The notes under the pieces are model-generated. The model had not been told where the DNA came from, did not search any database, and was given only the letters and a program-made list of their open reading frames with translations. A stretch of DNA of 64,000 bases, from contig OY744532.1 in NCBI GenBank assembly GCA_963556195.1, positions 100,174,706 to 100,238,705 on the forward strand, written 5' to 3'. The position numbers and the translations under genes are program-made. The stretch comes from Sepiola atlantica. Lineage: Eukaryota > Mollusca > Cephalopoda > Sepiida > Sepiolidae. Below, in pieces: positions 35,714-45,065 of this stretch; within the stretch, counting starts at the first letter, position 1; every line of letters begins with the position of its first letter.

Positions 35714-35828
35714 ATATATAAACAATATCTCTTGGTTTTTCATTTTTCATTTCTGATTACTTCGGATTACTCTCATCCTTCCTTTCTCATATATATATAT
35801 ATATATATATGAGATTAATTATATTAAT

Positions 35829-35972
35829 CATACTAAAATAATACACCACGATACCAACATCAAAAGATTACAAATTCTTGAAGCCCTTTATATAAAAACC
35901 AAACATTTCACAATCAATAATGTTAATTACGAAACTCGTCACAACATTTTAAAGTGTCTACCAAATTCTTAG
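35829..35972 (+). pseudogene. PLE GIY-YIG C-terminal remnant
   Basis: The frame gives H-T-K-I-I-H-H-D-T-N-I-K-R-L-Q, then I-L-E-A-L-Y-I-K-T, then I-N-N-V-N-Y-E-T-R and L-K-C-L-P-N-S before a stop. The I-L-E-A-L-x-I-K block closes GIY-YIG endonuclease domains of Penelope-like and similar retroelements. It begins just after a TA array, so the element is 5'-truncated. The non-coding PLE terminal region with a hammerhead-like motif follows. Confidence 0.7.
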
Positions 35973-36312
35973 AATCATACTTTTGAATTTTGCACGCGCT
36001 TTGCACGTAATCACGTTCACATGCAACATCTCAATATTACAGATGCTCAAAAAATCTAACAGTAAAGACATAGCTGTACACACACCAAGCCTAACACCGC
36101 CTGAGGATGATTTGACGAATCAAATCGAAAGTACTCGCGAAAAAAGAAAGAAAAATGAAACAAGAAACCCACCGAACTTAGATACACTAATTTGACCGAA
36201 ATACTAAATGGACTATTCCGAAAATTAAAAAAAGTTTTATTAAGCAAAAATACTCTGTGTTGCTTTATATTTGCCTAAATGAAAATATGCTGTCTAAATA
36301 CACACAATAGAT
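35973..36312 (+). mobile_element. PLE terminal non-coding region
   Basis: This shares sequence with 41137-41395 (minus) and 41440-41505 (plus): ACACCAAG-CTAACACCGCCTGA, CAAGAAACCCAC, TTTGACC-AAATACTAAATGG and AAATGAAAATATGCTG-CTAAATACACACA before a TA run. It follows the GIY-YIG remnant directly and is taken as the 3' terminal region of the same PLE family. Confidence 0.65.
36097..36140 (+). ncRNA. Hammerhead-like motif in PLE terminus
   Basis: CCGC, CTGAGGA, T, GATTTG-ACGAAT-CAAATC (stem II, 6 bp perfect), GAA, AGTACT, C, GCG. Stem III would be the self-complementary AGTACT, again suiting a dimer. Stem I is short (CGC with GCG). One extra base follows the core, as in the 35672 motif. Variant class; activity uncertain. 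Confidence 0.5.
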
Positions 36313-38664
36313 ATATATACAGGACTTTATGGAACCCTCCAAAAAGGAGCCAGCTCCAGGAGCGCACTCCTTTTTGCTGAAGCGAAAGAGAAGAGGGCTC
36401 ATTTTATATTCAGCGGGAGTGGAGCAGGAGCAACTCTATTTGGGACTATTATTTGAGTTTCTTTTTAAACATTAGTTTTTTTTTATTCAGCAATAAAAAG
36501 GAAAACAAAAAGTCTCAGCTAAACTCTTTGAATTATTTTTTAAATTATATCTCTGGTAAATGAGATAGGGAGAGAGAGGGAGAAAGAACGAGAGAGTTAC
36601 ACATGGAAACAGAACACTGAACTTCTCAGGTTTTTTTCACATCTACATGTTACATTTTTTATAGGACAGTTTTCTTAAGGCAGGAGAAATTTGGCAACAA
36701 ATGTCTTTAAATGCACTAGTGAGTCTATAGCTGTCTTTGAAGTTATTTTCTTAAAGATTTGAACTTTTTTTTGTATTTATGACAAGGATGTTTATTGCTG
36801 ATTGAATATATAAGCCAATTTTTCTTTTCATTTTAATTGAATTTTTATGCCACATTTTTACCGGCGTCTTTTTAGTAACATTTTGTTATTCTTAAATTCA
36901 CAACTAGTATGTTTTAACCTTTTAAATTCGTTTAATTCCGTTAAAACTTACTTTTGTAAATAGAATGTTCAAAGTTTGTTTTTGTGTGTAATAAAATGTT
37001 AAAGCAGTAAAAATATCTTTAGCCCAAAGAAAAAAATATCTTTAGTCCAAGGAAAAAATATCTTTAGTCCAAGGAAAATAAAAACAATAAAAACTAACAT
37101 GACCGCCAGCGATTAAAAGCTGGGATTAAAGTTAGATTCTCAACACTTAAAAAAGTAAATGAGAATTTTATTTCAGGACCGAAAATACAATTAAGACCAA
37201 CAATCAGGTTCATCCAAAGTTTGAGCGAATACCAAGCAAAATGAGCTAGAAAAAAAACAGTGGTCCCTATTCTACAATTAAAGCGATGTTTAAACTTAAT
37301 TAAATTAAAGAAAATGTCTTACAGTTTAATTTAAAAAAGCAAATAATTAGATTTTCTGACTAATTTGTTGTTTTTTTAAAACCGAAAGTAGATTAGATAT
37401 CTTTCTTTATCTTAAAAAATCTATTATCGAATATTAAAATTGTAAACAGTTTGTTTTTATTATAGATTTAAAATATAGACATTTTCCCTTTTTTTATTTA
37501 AATTTTTAATTTTAATAAATGTTTTTGCCCGACCTAGGAAAACTTGCTTCAGTTATTTTTTCGGGGGAGGAAAATTTGATCCAATATTTTTTTAACTCCC
37601 AAGATCAAGGCCAGATATTTTGCATGAAATTTTAAGACATTAAATGGATCTCTGAATTGTTTATTGACAATTTATTGATATTTTTTGGCCAACTTATGAA
37701 ATATATTCTTCATTCAATTTTAAAAAAATAAACTTCATTGTTTTTTGTTCGCTCCAAATTGTACTATTGAAAAAAAAATGGATAAATTGATTTGTTTGAA
37801 AGTACTTTCGCGTTTCTCTGTGATAAATAATACTATACATTATACAATATAGTTACGTTATTAAAACAAACAAATATTAAATAACCTCACAACGATTAAT
37901 GTTGCCCTGGCTGTCTCTCCTCTCACAGAGAAACGTTTTCTTTAAAAAGAAAATAATCACTAATAATGTTTAAAAGTAAAACTTTATTTACTTAAAACAA
38001 ATCTAAATTCCCTTCCAAAATAAATAGAAAAAATATTGGGTCAAATTTTCCTCCCCTGGAAAAAATAGGTTCTTAATGTGAGAGAGAGAGAGAGAGAGTA
38101 AGATGATACTTTAAATATATTATTTATATCTTTAGCCAGTAGACTATCAAGATAAAAAACAAAGTTCAATATAGTGTATAGAGCAATAATATTAATTGAA
38201 TGACATAATAGAATGAGAAAGTAATCAGATTTTATTAAAGTTCAAAAACAAGGAGTGATACTCATTAGTTTTCAAAGAAAATCTTCACCGCAAAGGACCA
38301 TTACCGCAGGTAATAAAAATTAAGCTTTAAAAATATATATAAAATATATACAAAATATATAAAACATCAAATATATTGGCTAAAAACACACTGTTTTGTT
38401 AAACTTATACAGTTCATCCAAGTCATAAAGTTTAAAACAATTTCAAGAAAGATGACAAAGAAGTCGATTAAAAAACAATCCAGGCGGTAAATGGTAGTCC
38501 AAAAAACGAAAACGTTATCCAGGCGGGAAATTTGCTTGCTATCGATGCAGTAGATGACAGTGAAGAGTGTATTCAGGGTGTATGCAAATTAATAATAAAA
38601 CCATAGAAAAAGCAAAATCATACAAAAAGTTCAGAAGACTCACTCGGTGTTGAATATTATAATG

Positions 38665-38670
<6 letters not shown>
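36313..38670. other. AT-rich intergenic DNA
   Basis: Mostly unrecognised. A GGAGCCAGCTCCAGGAGCGC stretch lies at about 36347-36366. Three tandem units of about 24 bp (ATCTTTAGTCCAAGGAAAA) lie at 37012-37080. A pair of 45-bp inverted repeats (37546-37590 and 38024-38070, containing GGGGAGGAAAATTTGA) has inner inverted pieces near 37800 and 37920 (GTTTCTCTGTGA and its complement), hinting at a 525-bp inverted-repeat element. No coding frame was recognised. Confidence 0.5.
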
Positions 38671-38723
<53 letters not shown>

Positions 38724-38846
38724 CTATTTCATGTATCCACATAAAATTTTATAAAGAGATATAATTTTTTATGTATCAATTTTCAGTATTTACTGCAACA
38801 GTGCTCGATACGTAGGTAATAAGCTATGAAAATATATTTATGGCAA

Positions 38847-38901
38847 TTAAGCTACACAGAGGCTCCCGCGTTTCATCCCCGGTAGGAATCTTCAGGCTAA
38901 A
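38847..38901 (-). ncRNA. Hammerhead-like motif, left arm
   Basis: Minus strand: TTTAGC, CTGAAGA, stem II around TTCC-TACCGG-GGAT, GAA, ACGC-loop-GTGT (stem III, 4 bp with one G-U), A, GCTTAA. Stem I pairs TTTAGC with GCTTAA in five of six positions. The core fits CTGANGA with N = A. Stem II has a U-U mismatch next to the core. Confidence 0.6.
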
Positions 38902-38907
38902 ATGCAT

Positions 38908-38962
38908 TTTAGCCTGAAGATTCCTCCCTGGGGTGAAACGCGGGAGCCTCTGTGTAGCTTAA
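38908..38962 (+). ncRNA. Hammerhead-like motif, right arm
   Basis: Plus strand: TTTAGC, CTGAAGA, stem II region TTCCTCCCTGGGGT, GAA, ACGC-GGGAGCCTCT-GTGT, A, GCTTAA. It mirrors the left-arm motif with slight stem II differences; stem II pairing is weak here. Predicted cut after the A at 38956. Confidence 0.55.
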
Positions 38963-38987
38963 TTGCTATAAATATATTTTCATAGCT

Positions 38988-39035
<48 letters not shown>

Positions 39036-39045
39036 GTTATCTGTA

Positions 39046-39185
39046 GATGTTTTAAACTATTTGTAAGTAAGCCAAAGAGAAATAGCTCAACAAAGTTTCC
39101 ATTGATAAAAATAAACAACAAAAGGAATTCTGTGTAAGAATCTTTATCACTCAACATCCAGAGTTATCTTTTCCTGAATTTTTTT
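39046..39185 (+). repeat. Dispersed repeat copy
   Basis: It matches 34372-34530 (AACAAAGTTTCCATTGATAA, GGAATTCTGTGTAAGAATC, TTATCACTCAACATCCAGAG). It starts just after the TA array at 38990-39031. Confidence 0.65.
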
Positions 39186-39549
39186 TTTTACTTCTATTTC
39201 TTTTAGATTCCTGCATAAAATGTATTTTTAAATGGTTTATCAGGTTTTGGACTTCAAATAGGAATGTTTATTAATTGTTATTAAAAAGTATATAGTAGTC
39301 AAATATAAATGTTTATGGAACATTTATTATTATTTTGTGATTTTAATACATCAGAAAATTTGAAAAAATAAAAAAGGTATAATTAAACAGACGAATTCTG
39401 TTATTTTTAACAATGTTTGCATAATATATATATATATATAATGTGTGTGCGTGTGTGTACTTTTTCGTAAGTGATTATGATATTGTGTATATCAGGAAAA
39501 TGTATACTTTTGAAATAGGTAGAAACAATTGTATGCAAATGAAGTGGAA

Positions 39550-39772
39550 TGTTTCTGGAATCTGTCGGGCTGAGATATGGTTCTATTCAGTCCCAGGAGG
39601 GCAACCTTCCCACGCTTTAACTTCTCTCTGAGAAAGGGTTAGTCCATTGCTAATCACCTAAGGCTCACCTACCGAAGAATGCCGACGGGGCTGCTCAGGC
39701 ACTTTTTCAAAACCACACCTGACCTTATGTCTAACCTCCTGGAGTCCTCTGGAGTAAATAAAAATTTAAAGA
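39550..39772 (+). mobile_element. SINE body of the U2-SINE family, no U2 head
   Basis: GGCTGAGATATGGTTCTATT, CAGTCCCAGGAGGGCAACCT, TTAGTCCATTGCTAATCACC, GAAGAATGCCGACGGGGCTG and TCTAACCTCCTGGAG, then AGTAAATAAAA, follow the family body in order. The U2 portion is absent, so it is truncated or carries another head. Confidence 0.75.
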
Positions 39773-39776
<4 letters not shown>

Positions 39777-39809
<33 letters not shown>

Positions 39810-39897
39810 AGAGGAGGTAAATAAAAAATTTAAAGAATTATATATATAATTCTTTAAATCTTTATTTACCTCCTCCCCAGGAGGTTAGACAGGAGAT

Positions 39898-39934
<37 letters not shown>

Positions 39935-39968
39935 TAGTAAAAATGCTGCCTCGATATATATATATATC
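39777..39968. repeat. TA arrays with inverted SINE-tail pieces
   Basis: TA arrays at 39777-39806, 39899-39934 and 39954-39968 bracket GAGGAGGTAAATAAAAAATT and its inverted counterpart TTTATTTACCTCCTCCCCAG. A further inverted pair, TGCTGCCTCGATATATAT (39943) and its complement (40275-40301), spans the next 330 bp. Confidence 0.75.
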
Positions 39969-40256
39969 TCAACGGTCTTATGACACTAAATTCAAATTTA
40001 AACAAACACACACAACACACTGAGCAAATAACGCGTCCCAACAAGAGTGTCATGTGACCTCACATTTCCAAAACAGATGACAACAGAAGCTGAAGAGAGC
40101 CGGATGGGTAAGACCTTCCGTGCTTGAAACCGACGGTACGAATGTTGTACTAATTTTTCTGTACCAGAATAAATAAATATTATGCTCTTAATTTTTAACT
40201 TTGATTCTTAATTAATCGAGCACTCTGCTGGGATTTTTCCTACCATTCTACAAAGA

Positions 40257-40293
<37 letters not shown>

Positions 40294-40408
40294 GGCAGCA
40301 TTTTTTCTTTAAGACACGTATTATTAAAAATAACCGACAATTTTTGTCTGGTTATTTTAGTATTGATCCTTTCAATTTTCCGGATTAAAATCTGTCGGTT
40401 ATTATTTA

Positions 40409-40463
40409 TTTAGCCTGACGATTCCCCCCGGGGATGAAACACGGGAGCCTCTGTGTAGCTTGA
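40409..40463 (+). ncRNA. Hammerhead-like motif
   Basis: TTTAGC, CTGACGA, stem II TTCCCC-CC-GGGGAT, GAA, ACAC-GGGAGCCTCT-GTGT (stem III, 4 bp perfect), A, GCTTGA. Stem I pairs in five of six positions, with one G-U. The core fits CTGANGA with N = C. Related to the 38847/38908 pair, with the same downstream sequence up to the TA array at 40594. Confidence 0.6.
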
Positions 40464-40588
40464 TTGCCATATATATTTTCATTGCTTACTACCTAGTTCT
40501 ACTTACGTATCGAGCACTGTTGAAGTAAATACTGAAAACTGACACATAAAAAATTATATCTCCTTATAATATTTTATGTGGATACATG

Positions 40589-40593
<5 letters not shown>

Positions 40594-40631
<38 letters not shown>
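40594..40631. repeat. (TA)n microsatellite
   Basis: Closes the element that contains the hammerhead at 40409. A second array (40260-40290) lies upstream. Confidence 0.95.
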
Positions 40632-40634
<3 letters not shown>

Positions 40635-41133
40635 TAATGTTTCTATCTTAATGGAATTTGTCTGCAATCTTAACTGAAGTTAGTTTCTTGTTTTCTGGAG
40701 AAATAAAGATAGTCAATTAAAAAAGAAAATGAATTATTCTCCGTCTCTGTCTCTCCATCCGTATCTGACTCTCCCTCCATTTAACAAAAAGAAAGAGATA
40801 AGAAAGATAACATTTTCACCTGTCGATATTTGCCTCCCCTGGGGTGGTGTAATTTATTTCTGCCCTCTCATGAGCCCTAAAAATAACACAATCTAATGGC
40901 AGCCATTAACTTCTACAAAAGAAACTGCAGAAACAAGATGAAGAAAGAAAGCGGGGGGGGGGGGGGAACTATAATTAGATGGATGGAATTTATAAATCCT
41001 GAATGTGGGAGAGAAAAATAAACACATTTCATAGACAACAATATAAACATAATGATATCTGGAATATATTCAACACATGTTTTGAGGAAATGTAATATGA
41101 ATTATGCCACAACCATTAGATTATGTTTACATC

Positions 41134-41136
<3 letters not shown>
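40632..41136. other. AT-rich DNA without recognised features
   Basis: Only a G run (about 40952-40967) stands out. Confidence 0.5.
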
Positions 41137-41167
<31 letters not shown>

Positions 41168-41505
41168 GTGTATTTAGGCAGCATATTTTCATTTAGGCAA
41201 ACATTATTAAATAACACGGAGGGTCTTTGCTTGATAAGACTTTTTTTTAATTTTACGAATGGTCCATTTAGTATTTTGGTCAAATTGGTGTATGTAAGTT
41301 CCATGGGTTTCTTGTTCAATTTTCTTTCGTTTTTCGCGAATACTTTCGATTTGATTCATCAATTCATCTTCAGGCTGTGTTAGTCTTGGTGTCTTTAAAA
41401 TATTACTAGCCGTTATAATAATAATAATAAAAAAAAACTCAACAGTAAAAACATATTTTTAAAGACACCAAGACTAACACCGCCTGAAGATGATTTGCCG
41501 AAGAT
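41137..41505 (-). mobile_element. PLE terminal region, inverted pair
   Basis: A TA array (41137-41163) leads into a minus-strand copy (41164-41395) of the terminal region seen at 35973-36312. It is followed by a shorter plus-strand piece (41440-41505), the two separated by an ATA-rich loop. The minus copy includes a hammerhead-like motif at 41336-41374: CTGAAGA, stem II GAATTG-ATGAAT-CAAATC with one mismatch, GAAA. The plus piece ends in the diverged CTGAAGATGATTTGCCGAAG. Confidence 0.65.
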
Positions 41506-41565
41506 TTGACTTCCACATCGTTTTCATCTTGTCCATTCCGGCCCGGGCCTTCCTGGTTCGCATTT

Positions 41566-41788
41566 TTAGTTCACTCTTGTGGAATTTTGCTTTGCAAACA
41601 AGTCCCACTTAGGGAAGAGATACTTCCATGTTCGTTCCGGAGAATGTGCTCCGTTTTTGTTGGTGCTAATAAAAAGCCCAATGCAATTTGCTGTGTTTTC
41701 GAGACAGTGTAGTAGCGTGTCTGCTTGTTTAGTTGTGTCAGCAAAAATGGCAAGGTCATCAGCCATTTTCTTTCAACTATCAAATTAA
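41566..41788 (-). pseudogene. LINE reverse-transcriptase palm fragment
   Basis: An open frame reads M-A-D-D-L-A-I-F-A-D-T-T, then Q-A-D-T-L-L-H-C-L-E-N-T-A and I-G-L-F-I-S-T-N-K. This is the catalytic Y/F-x-D-D box region of a non-LTR reverse transcriptase, with the first aromatic replaced by Met, and the helix after it. Neighbouring motifs are missing, so it is an isolated relic next to the PLE terminus. Confidence 0.7.
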
Positions 41789-42036
41789 GTGATACCTTTT
41801 TAAAAGGATTGGAGCATCAATAATATGCATGTGCTTGGTAATATCCTAAATTATTGAACTTATCATGAAAAATGGAATATGTATTCTAGGCAACAGGGTG
41901 AATAACATGAGCAGATTATTATTTTTTTTTTTTGTATCATTTAGGGGGGGATGCCACAATACCACACATCCCAAAGGACGAAAAACATTAAAATTCAAAA
42001 CTAATGATATATTTATTGTCTAGGAAGGATATTCTC

Positions 42037-42039
<3 letters not shown>

Positions 42040-42094
<55 letters not shown>
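42040..42094. repeat. (TA)n microsatellite
   Basis: A 54-bp pure TA array, 43 bp left of the fold-back element. Confidence 0.95.
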
Positions 42095-42097
<3 letters not shown>

Positions 42098-42136
42098 GAA
42101 AATGGTAGTTTGCTTGAAGCATTGCTGGGAATTGTA

Positions 42137-42649
42137 ATAAATATGTTAAGAAGGCTGGGGCAATGCAGAATGCCGGATTGAATATAAGCTGGAAAGAACA
42201 AACATAATAAATCGAAGGGGGGGGGACTTACTATTTATTTTTCTTTACAATCTTACATAACAGCAAATGTTGTGTCGGCTGTGTATTTTTTCCGGATGAT
42301 GATTAAGAATCATTTAATATTTCCGGAAAATCTTCCCGTTGTCAAAAATAGACACCAAAGGAAAAATCCGTCTGTGTGGAAAATTTGCAGGCATTCATTT
42401 CGGCGAATTCTCCACACAGACGGACTTTTCCGTTGGTGTCTATTTTTGACAACGGGAAGATTTTAGCGAAATATTAAATGATTCTTAATCATCATCCGGA
42501 CAACATACACAGCCGACACCACATTTGCTGTTATGTGTGATTTTAAAGAAAAATAAATAGTAAGTCCCCCCCTCTTCGATTTATTATTTTTGTTCTTTTC
42601 ACTTATTCAATCCGGCATTCTGCATTGCCCTCATCCTTCTTAACATATT

Positions 42650-42653
<4 letters not shown>
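42137..42653. mobile_element. Large fold-back MITE
   Basis: Two arms of about 244 bp (42137-42380 and 42411-42653) are inverted copies with few differences, around a loop of about 30 bp. Arm landmarks are AATAAATATGTTAAGAAGG at the end, GCAATGCAGAATGCCGGATT, GACTTACTATTTATTTTTCT, GATGATGATTAAGAATCATT and CCGTCTGTGTGGA near the loop. TA arrays lie 43 bp outside the left arm and directly against the right arm. No coding. Confidence 0.95.

Positions 42654-42683
<30 letters not shown>
42652..42683. repeat. (TA)n microsatellite
   Basis: Directly abuts the right end of the fold-back element. Confidence 0.95.
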
Positions 42684-42686
<3 letters not shown>

Positions 42687-42791
42687 GAAGAATGGAAAGG
42701 AATTAGAGAAGCAAAAGCCAAATCATAATTCAATTCAATTGCTCAGAGCAAGGTATATTCCGCAAAAAAGGCAATTTATTCAAGTTAAATT

Positions 42792-42849
42792 TTCCTTAAG
42801 CCAGGCTTTTCAAAGATCAAAATCTTATCATCAGAGGAAGTCGCTGGGA
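42792..42849 (-). ncRNA. Hammerhead ribozyme, consensus core
   Basis: Minus strand: TTCCT (stem I), CTGATGA, T-AAGAT-TTTG-ATCTT-T (stem II, 5 bp behind one U-U mismatch), GAA, AAGC-CTG-GCTT (stem III, 4 bp), A, AGGAA (stem I, 5 bp perfect). Core residues match consensus and both closing stems are perfect. The predicted cut follows minus-strand A at plus position 42797. A relative with a damaged core is at 54213-54258. Confidence 0.75.
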
Positions 42850-42968
42850 TAGATAAGTTGGCAAAGGCCAAGATTTAAAATTTGAAAAAATAAAATAAAA
42901 GTTGTAGGGGAAGAAACACAGGGCAAAATTCTGCCCGAATGCAAGCAAATGTCCGCTTTTAGTACACC

Positions 42969-42971
<3 letters not shown>

Positions 42972-43020
<49 letters not shown>
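42972..43020. repeat. (TA)n microsatellite
   Basis: Pure TA array followed by a short CA run. Confidence 0.95.
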
Positions 43021-43030
<10 letters not shown>

Positions 43031-43593
43031 TTAGCCAGTTTAAGTGTCAATTGAACTTTTTCTTTATCGTTGAAAATGCTGGGAATTATTACTCTAACCT
43101 TGGCTTAATATGTCTGCCCCACATCACTCGACCCATTGATTATCAAGCGACTCCTTTTAGTGTAAAGAGATTCATAATTGATGAGGGAGAGTTACCCAGT
43201 TCAAACATATGATCAAGTGATGGGTGTTCAATAACTCTACTATTCCACCACCAAAAAATTAAAGGGATCCATTTCCTGCTGATGGAAGGGGGGGGGTCAC
43301 CTAGGATTAGAAGACTTGGGAAGGGGAACACGGTAATATAAAATAAATGTGACCATCTGGCATTAACGTTCAATGCTTTTTATTGCTTTTATACAAGTCT
43401 CAGGTTTTAACTTAAAAAATAAAAAATATTTACAGCCTCTTTTGTGATACAGTAAACTAGAGGCTATAAACTTTTGGAATATCACTCACATGATGGGTTC
43501 ATGAACATGTTCAATCCCAGCCCATTTGGTATTTCATTAATTTCGGTTGATTGAGGACTTTAGGGTAAGGTAATACCAGTCAAGGATTCGTTC

Positions 43594-44041
43594 TTGTTCT
43601 TGACAATCAGTCCGGCAGGAACTGGGCCATTTCGGTGGCCTTTTATCAGTCAGGTTGATGTCGTCGAAGAAGAAACGGCAGAGCACGCCTTCTTTGAATG
43701 CATCAAATTGCGCGAGTTTTGGAAGTATGTGAACGAGGTGACGGCTCGCATCTGTAGTGTACAATGTGATGCCTCCGTGGTGCAGGGAGAAACAAATGGT
43801 GTTTCTCACGATCCTAGCCGTAGCTAGACTTGTAGTGTCGACCTCACGCATAGATATAGGGAAAGGGGGTGAATCACTTTCTGATTACGAACTGATTTCG
43901 CACTTTAAACATCAGCTTAAGGTCAAAATCAGGTGTGATAGGAGGAGATTGCACTCAGCTTTATTTAAAAGAAGGTGGATACACACCGCTAGTTTGTGTG
44001 TGTTTGGATGTGCCAAGTTTGAGTACGTGTTCCCTGCCTAG
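43594..44041 (+). pseudogene. LINE ORF C-terminus, frameshifted
   Basis: One frame gives V-E-E-E-T-A-E-H-A-F-F-E-C and R-E-F-W-K-Y-V-N-E-V (43680-43745), the zinc-knuckle-like tail common after LINE reverse transcriptases. A second frame continues with F-L-T-I-L-A-V-A-R-L-V-V, S-R-I-D-I-G, F-K-H-Q-L-K-V-K-I-R and F-K-R-R-W to a stop at 44041. One frameshift near 43790 separates them. It differs from the jockey-like family at 23887 and 52383, so a second LINE lineage is present. Confidence 0.7.
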
Positions 44042-44495
44042 GCATGGTGCACGCCGACCTAGGGTCTTATCAGACCCCATCCCAGATAGCAAAGTCTCTT
44101 AGCTAGTAGCATGAATGAGCTCTGCCCCGTCGGAACTGACTCGCTTGTTTTCGGCTCGTGAAACAAACCGGAAAACAGTGAGCAGCACACACTTAGATAG
44201 ATTTTGGAGCGCCTTACTAACAAAAAAAAATTTTTTTTTTTTTTTACCCCTCACATGAATTTTGTACACCCACTTATTTGTAAATAAAAAACGTCATACC
44301 AAATTGGGGTTAATATTAGGTAGCCTGCCCAAAGAGTGAATGAGGTATTTTGGTGACTGGAACTAGTTTAGAGAATAGACCAAGAGAATGACACACGACC
44401 CTCACCCACCCAACCCAACTCTGGCCTTGTGCCACATCTTTTGTAATTTTCCATTTTTTACTTCAAAGAAATGTATCATCCAAAAGATAAATAAA
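44042..44495. other. Unrecognised DNA
   Basis: It includes an A/T homopolymer run at about 44220-44245. It may be the 3' UTR of the preceding LINE remnant, but no tail was fixed. Confidence 0.4.
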
Positions 44496-44815
44496 TTCTC
44501 GGCCTTTTGGCTAAGAGCAAAGTGTAGTATCTGTTCCGATGGATACTGCACTCTATATACCGGTGTCGTCAGGGCTTGATTTCCGCCGGTCTATGGGTTT
44601 GTCCTGTGTAGTTCTAGGAGGTCCACCCTCCCAGGCTTTGCCTCCCCTCTTTGGGGAGGAGTAAGTTTATTGCTTACTGCCTGAGGCGCCCCTACCGGGG
44701 AATGCCGACGAGGCTGCCCAGGCATTTTTTGTAGGCCAGAGTGCTCAAATTCTCAGGTGCTGGCTTTTCAAATCCCGCTTTCCGACCTTGTGTCACATCT
44801 TACCGCTGTAGGAGG
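44496..44815 (+). mobile_element. U2 snRNA-headed SINE, clearest head
   Basis: The head TTCTCGGCCTTTTGGCTAAG, then AGCAAAGTGTAGTATCTGTT, is nearly the U2 snRNA 5' end, including the GTAGTA branch-site recognition stretch. The body follows (GGAGGTCCACCCTCCCAGGC, GTAAGTTTATTGCTTACTG, GGGGAATGCCGACGAGGCTG, GCTGGCTTTTCAAATCCCGC) and the tail GACCTTGTGTCACATCTTAC. Beyond the head the sequence departs from U2, so it is a chimeric retroposon and not a U2 gene. Confidence 0.9.
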
Positions 44816-44819
44816 TAGA

Positions 44820-45065
44820 TAAATAAATTATCTGTCAGGCTGAGGTATTCGGTCCTGGGTTGTCCTAGGAGGTGCACCCTCCCAGGCCTTTCATCCCTTC
44901 TTTGAGGTGGAGTAAGTTTATTGCTTACTGCCTGGGGCGACTGACCGGGAAATGCCGATGGGGCTGCTCAGGCTATTTTTGCTAGGCTAGAGTGCTCTTC
45001 CTTCAGGGGCGCTGGCTTGACTCTTCTCCCACCTTCCGACCTTGTTGCTGCGGTGGAAAGCAATT
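44820..45065 (+). mobile_element. SINE body, second tandem copy without U2 head
   Basis: GGCTGAGGTATTCGGTCCTG, TCCTAGGAGGTGCACCCTCC, GTAAGTTTATTGCTTACTGC, GGAAATGCCGATGGGGCTGC, GGGGCGCTGGCTTG and CCGACCTTGTTGC repeat the body of the preceding SINE. Two SINEs thus lie head to tail within 10 bp of one another. Confidence 0.8.

Larger units (their letters stand above)
35495..35755. mobile_element. Inverted-repeat element carrying two hammerhead-like motifs
   Basis: Arms of about 90 bp (35500-35590 and 35655-35745) share AAACCAAGAG, TATATTCATCAA and GACTTCCTCAGGATGATAAT in inverted orientation, around a loop of about 65-80 bp. TA arrays lie outside both ends (35468-35492 and 35790-35811). Each arm contains one hammerhead-like motif pointing away from the centre. 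Confidence 0.8.
38671..39031. mobile_element. Inverted-repeat element with head-to-head hammerheads
   Basis: A palindrome of about 158 bp centred on AAAATGCATTTT (38906) has arms running outward through CTGAAGATTCCT, GGGAGCCTCTGTGTAGCTTA and TTTTCATAGCTTA. A left extension (38720-38830) is shared, inverted, with 40470-40595. TA arrays close both ends (38671-38719 and 38990-39031). Confidence 0.85.

Noticed and set aside
44496..44552. Functional U2 snRNA gene
   Set aside because: Only the 5' portion matches; the Sm site and 3' stem-loops are replaced by a SINE body shared with other loci.
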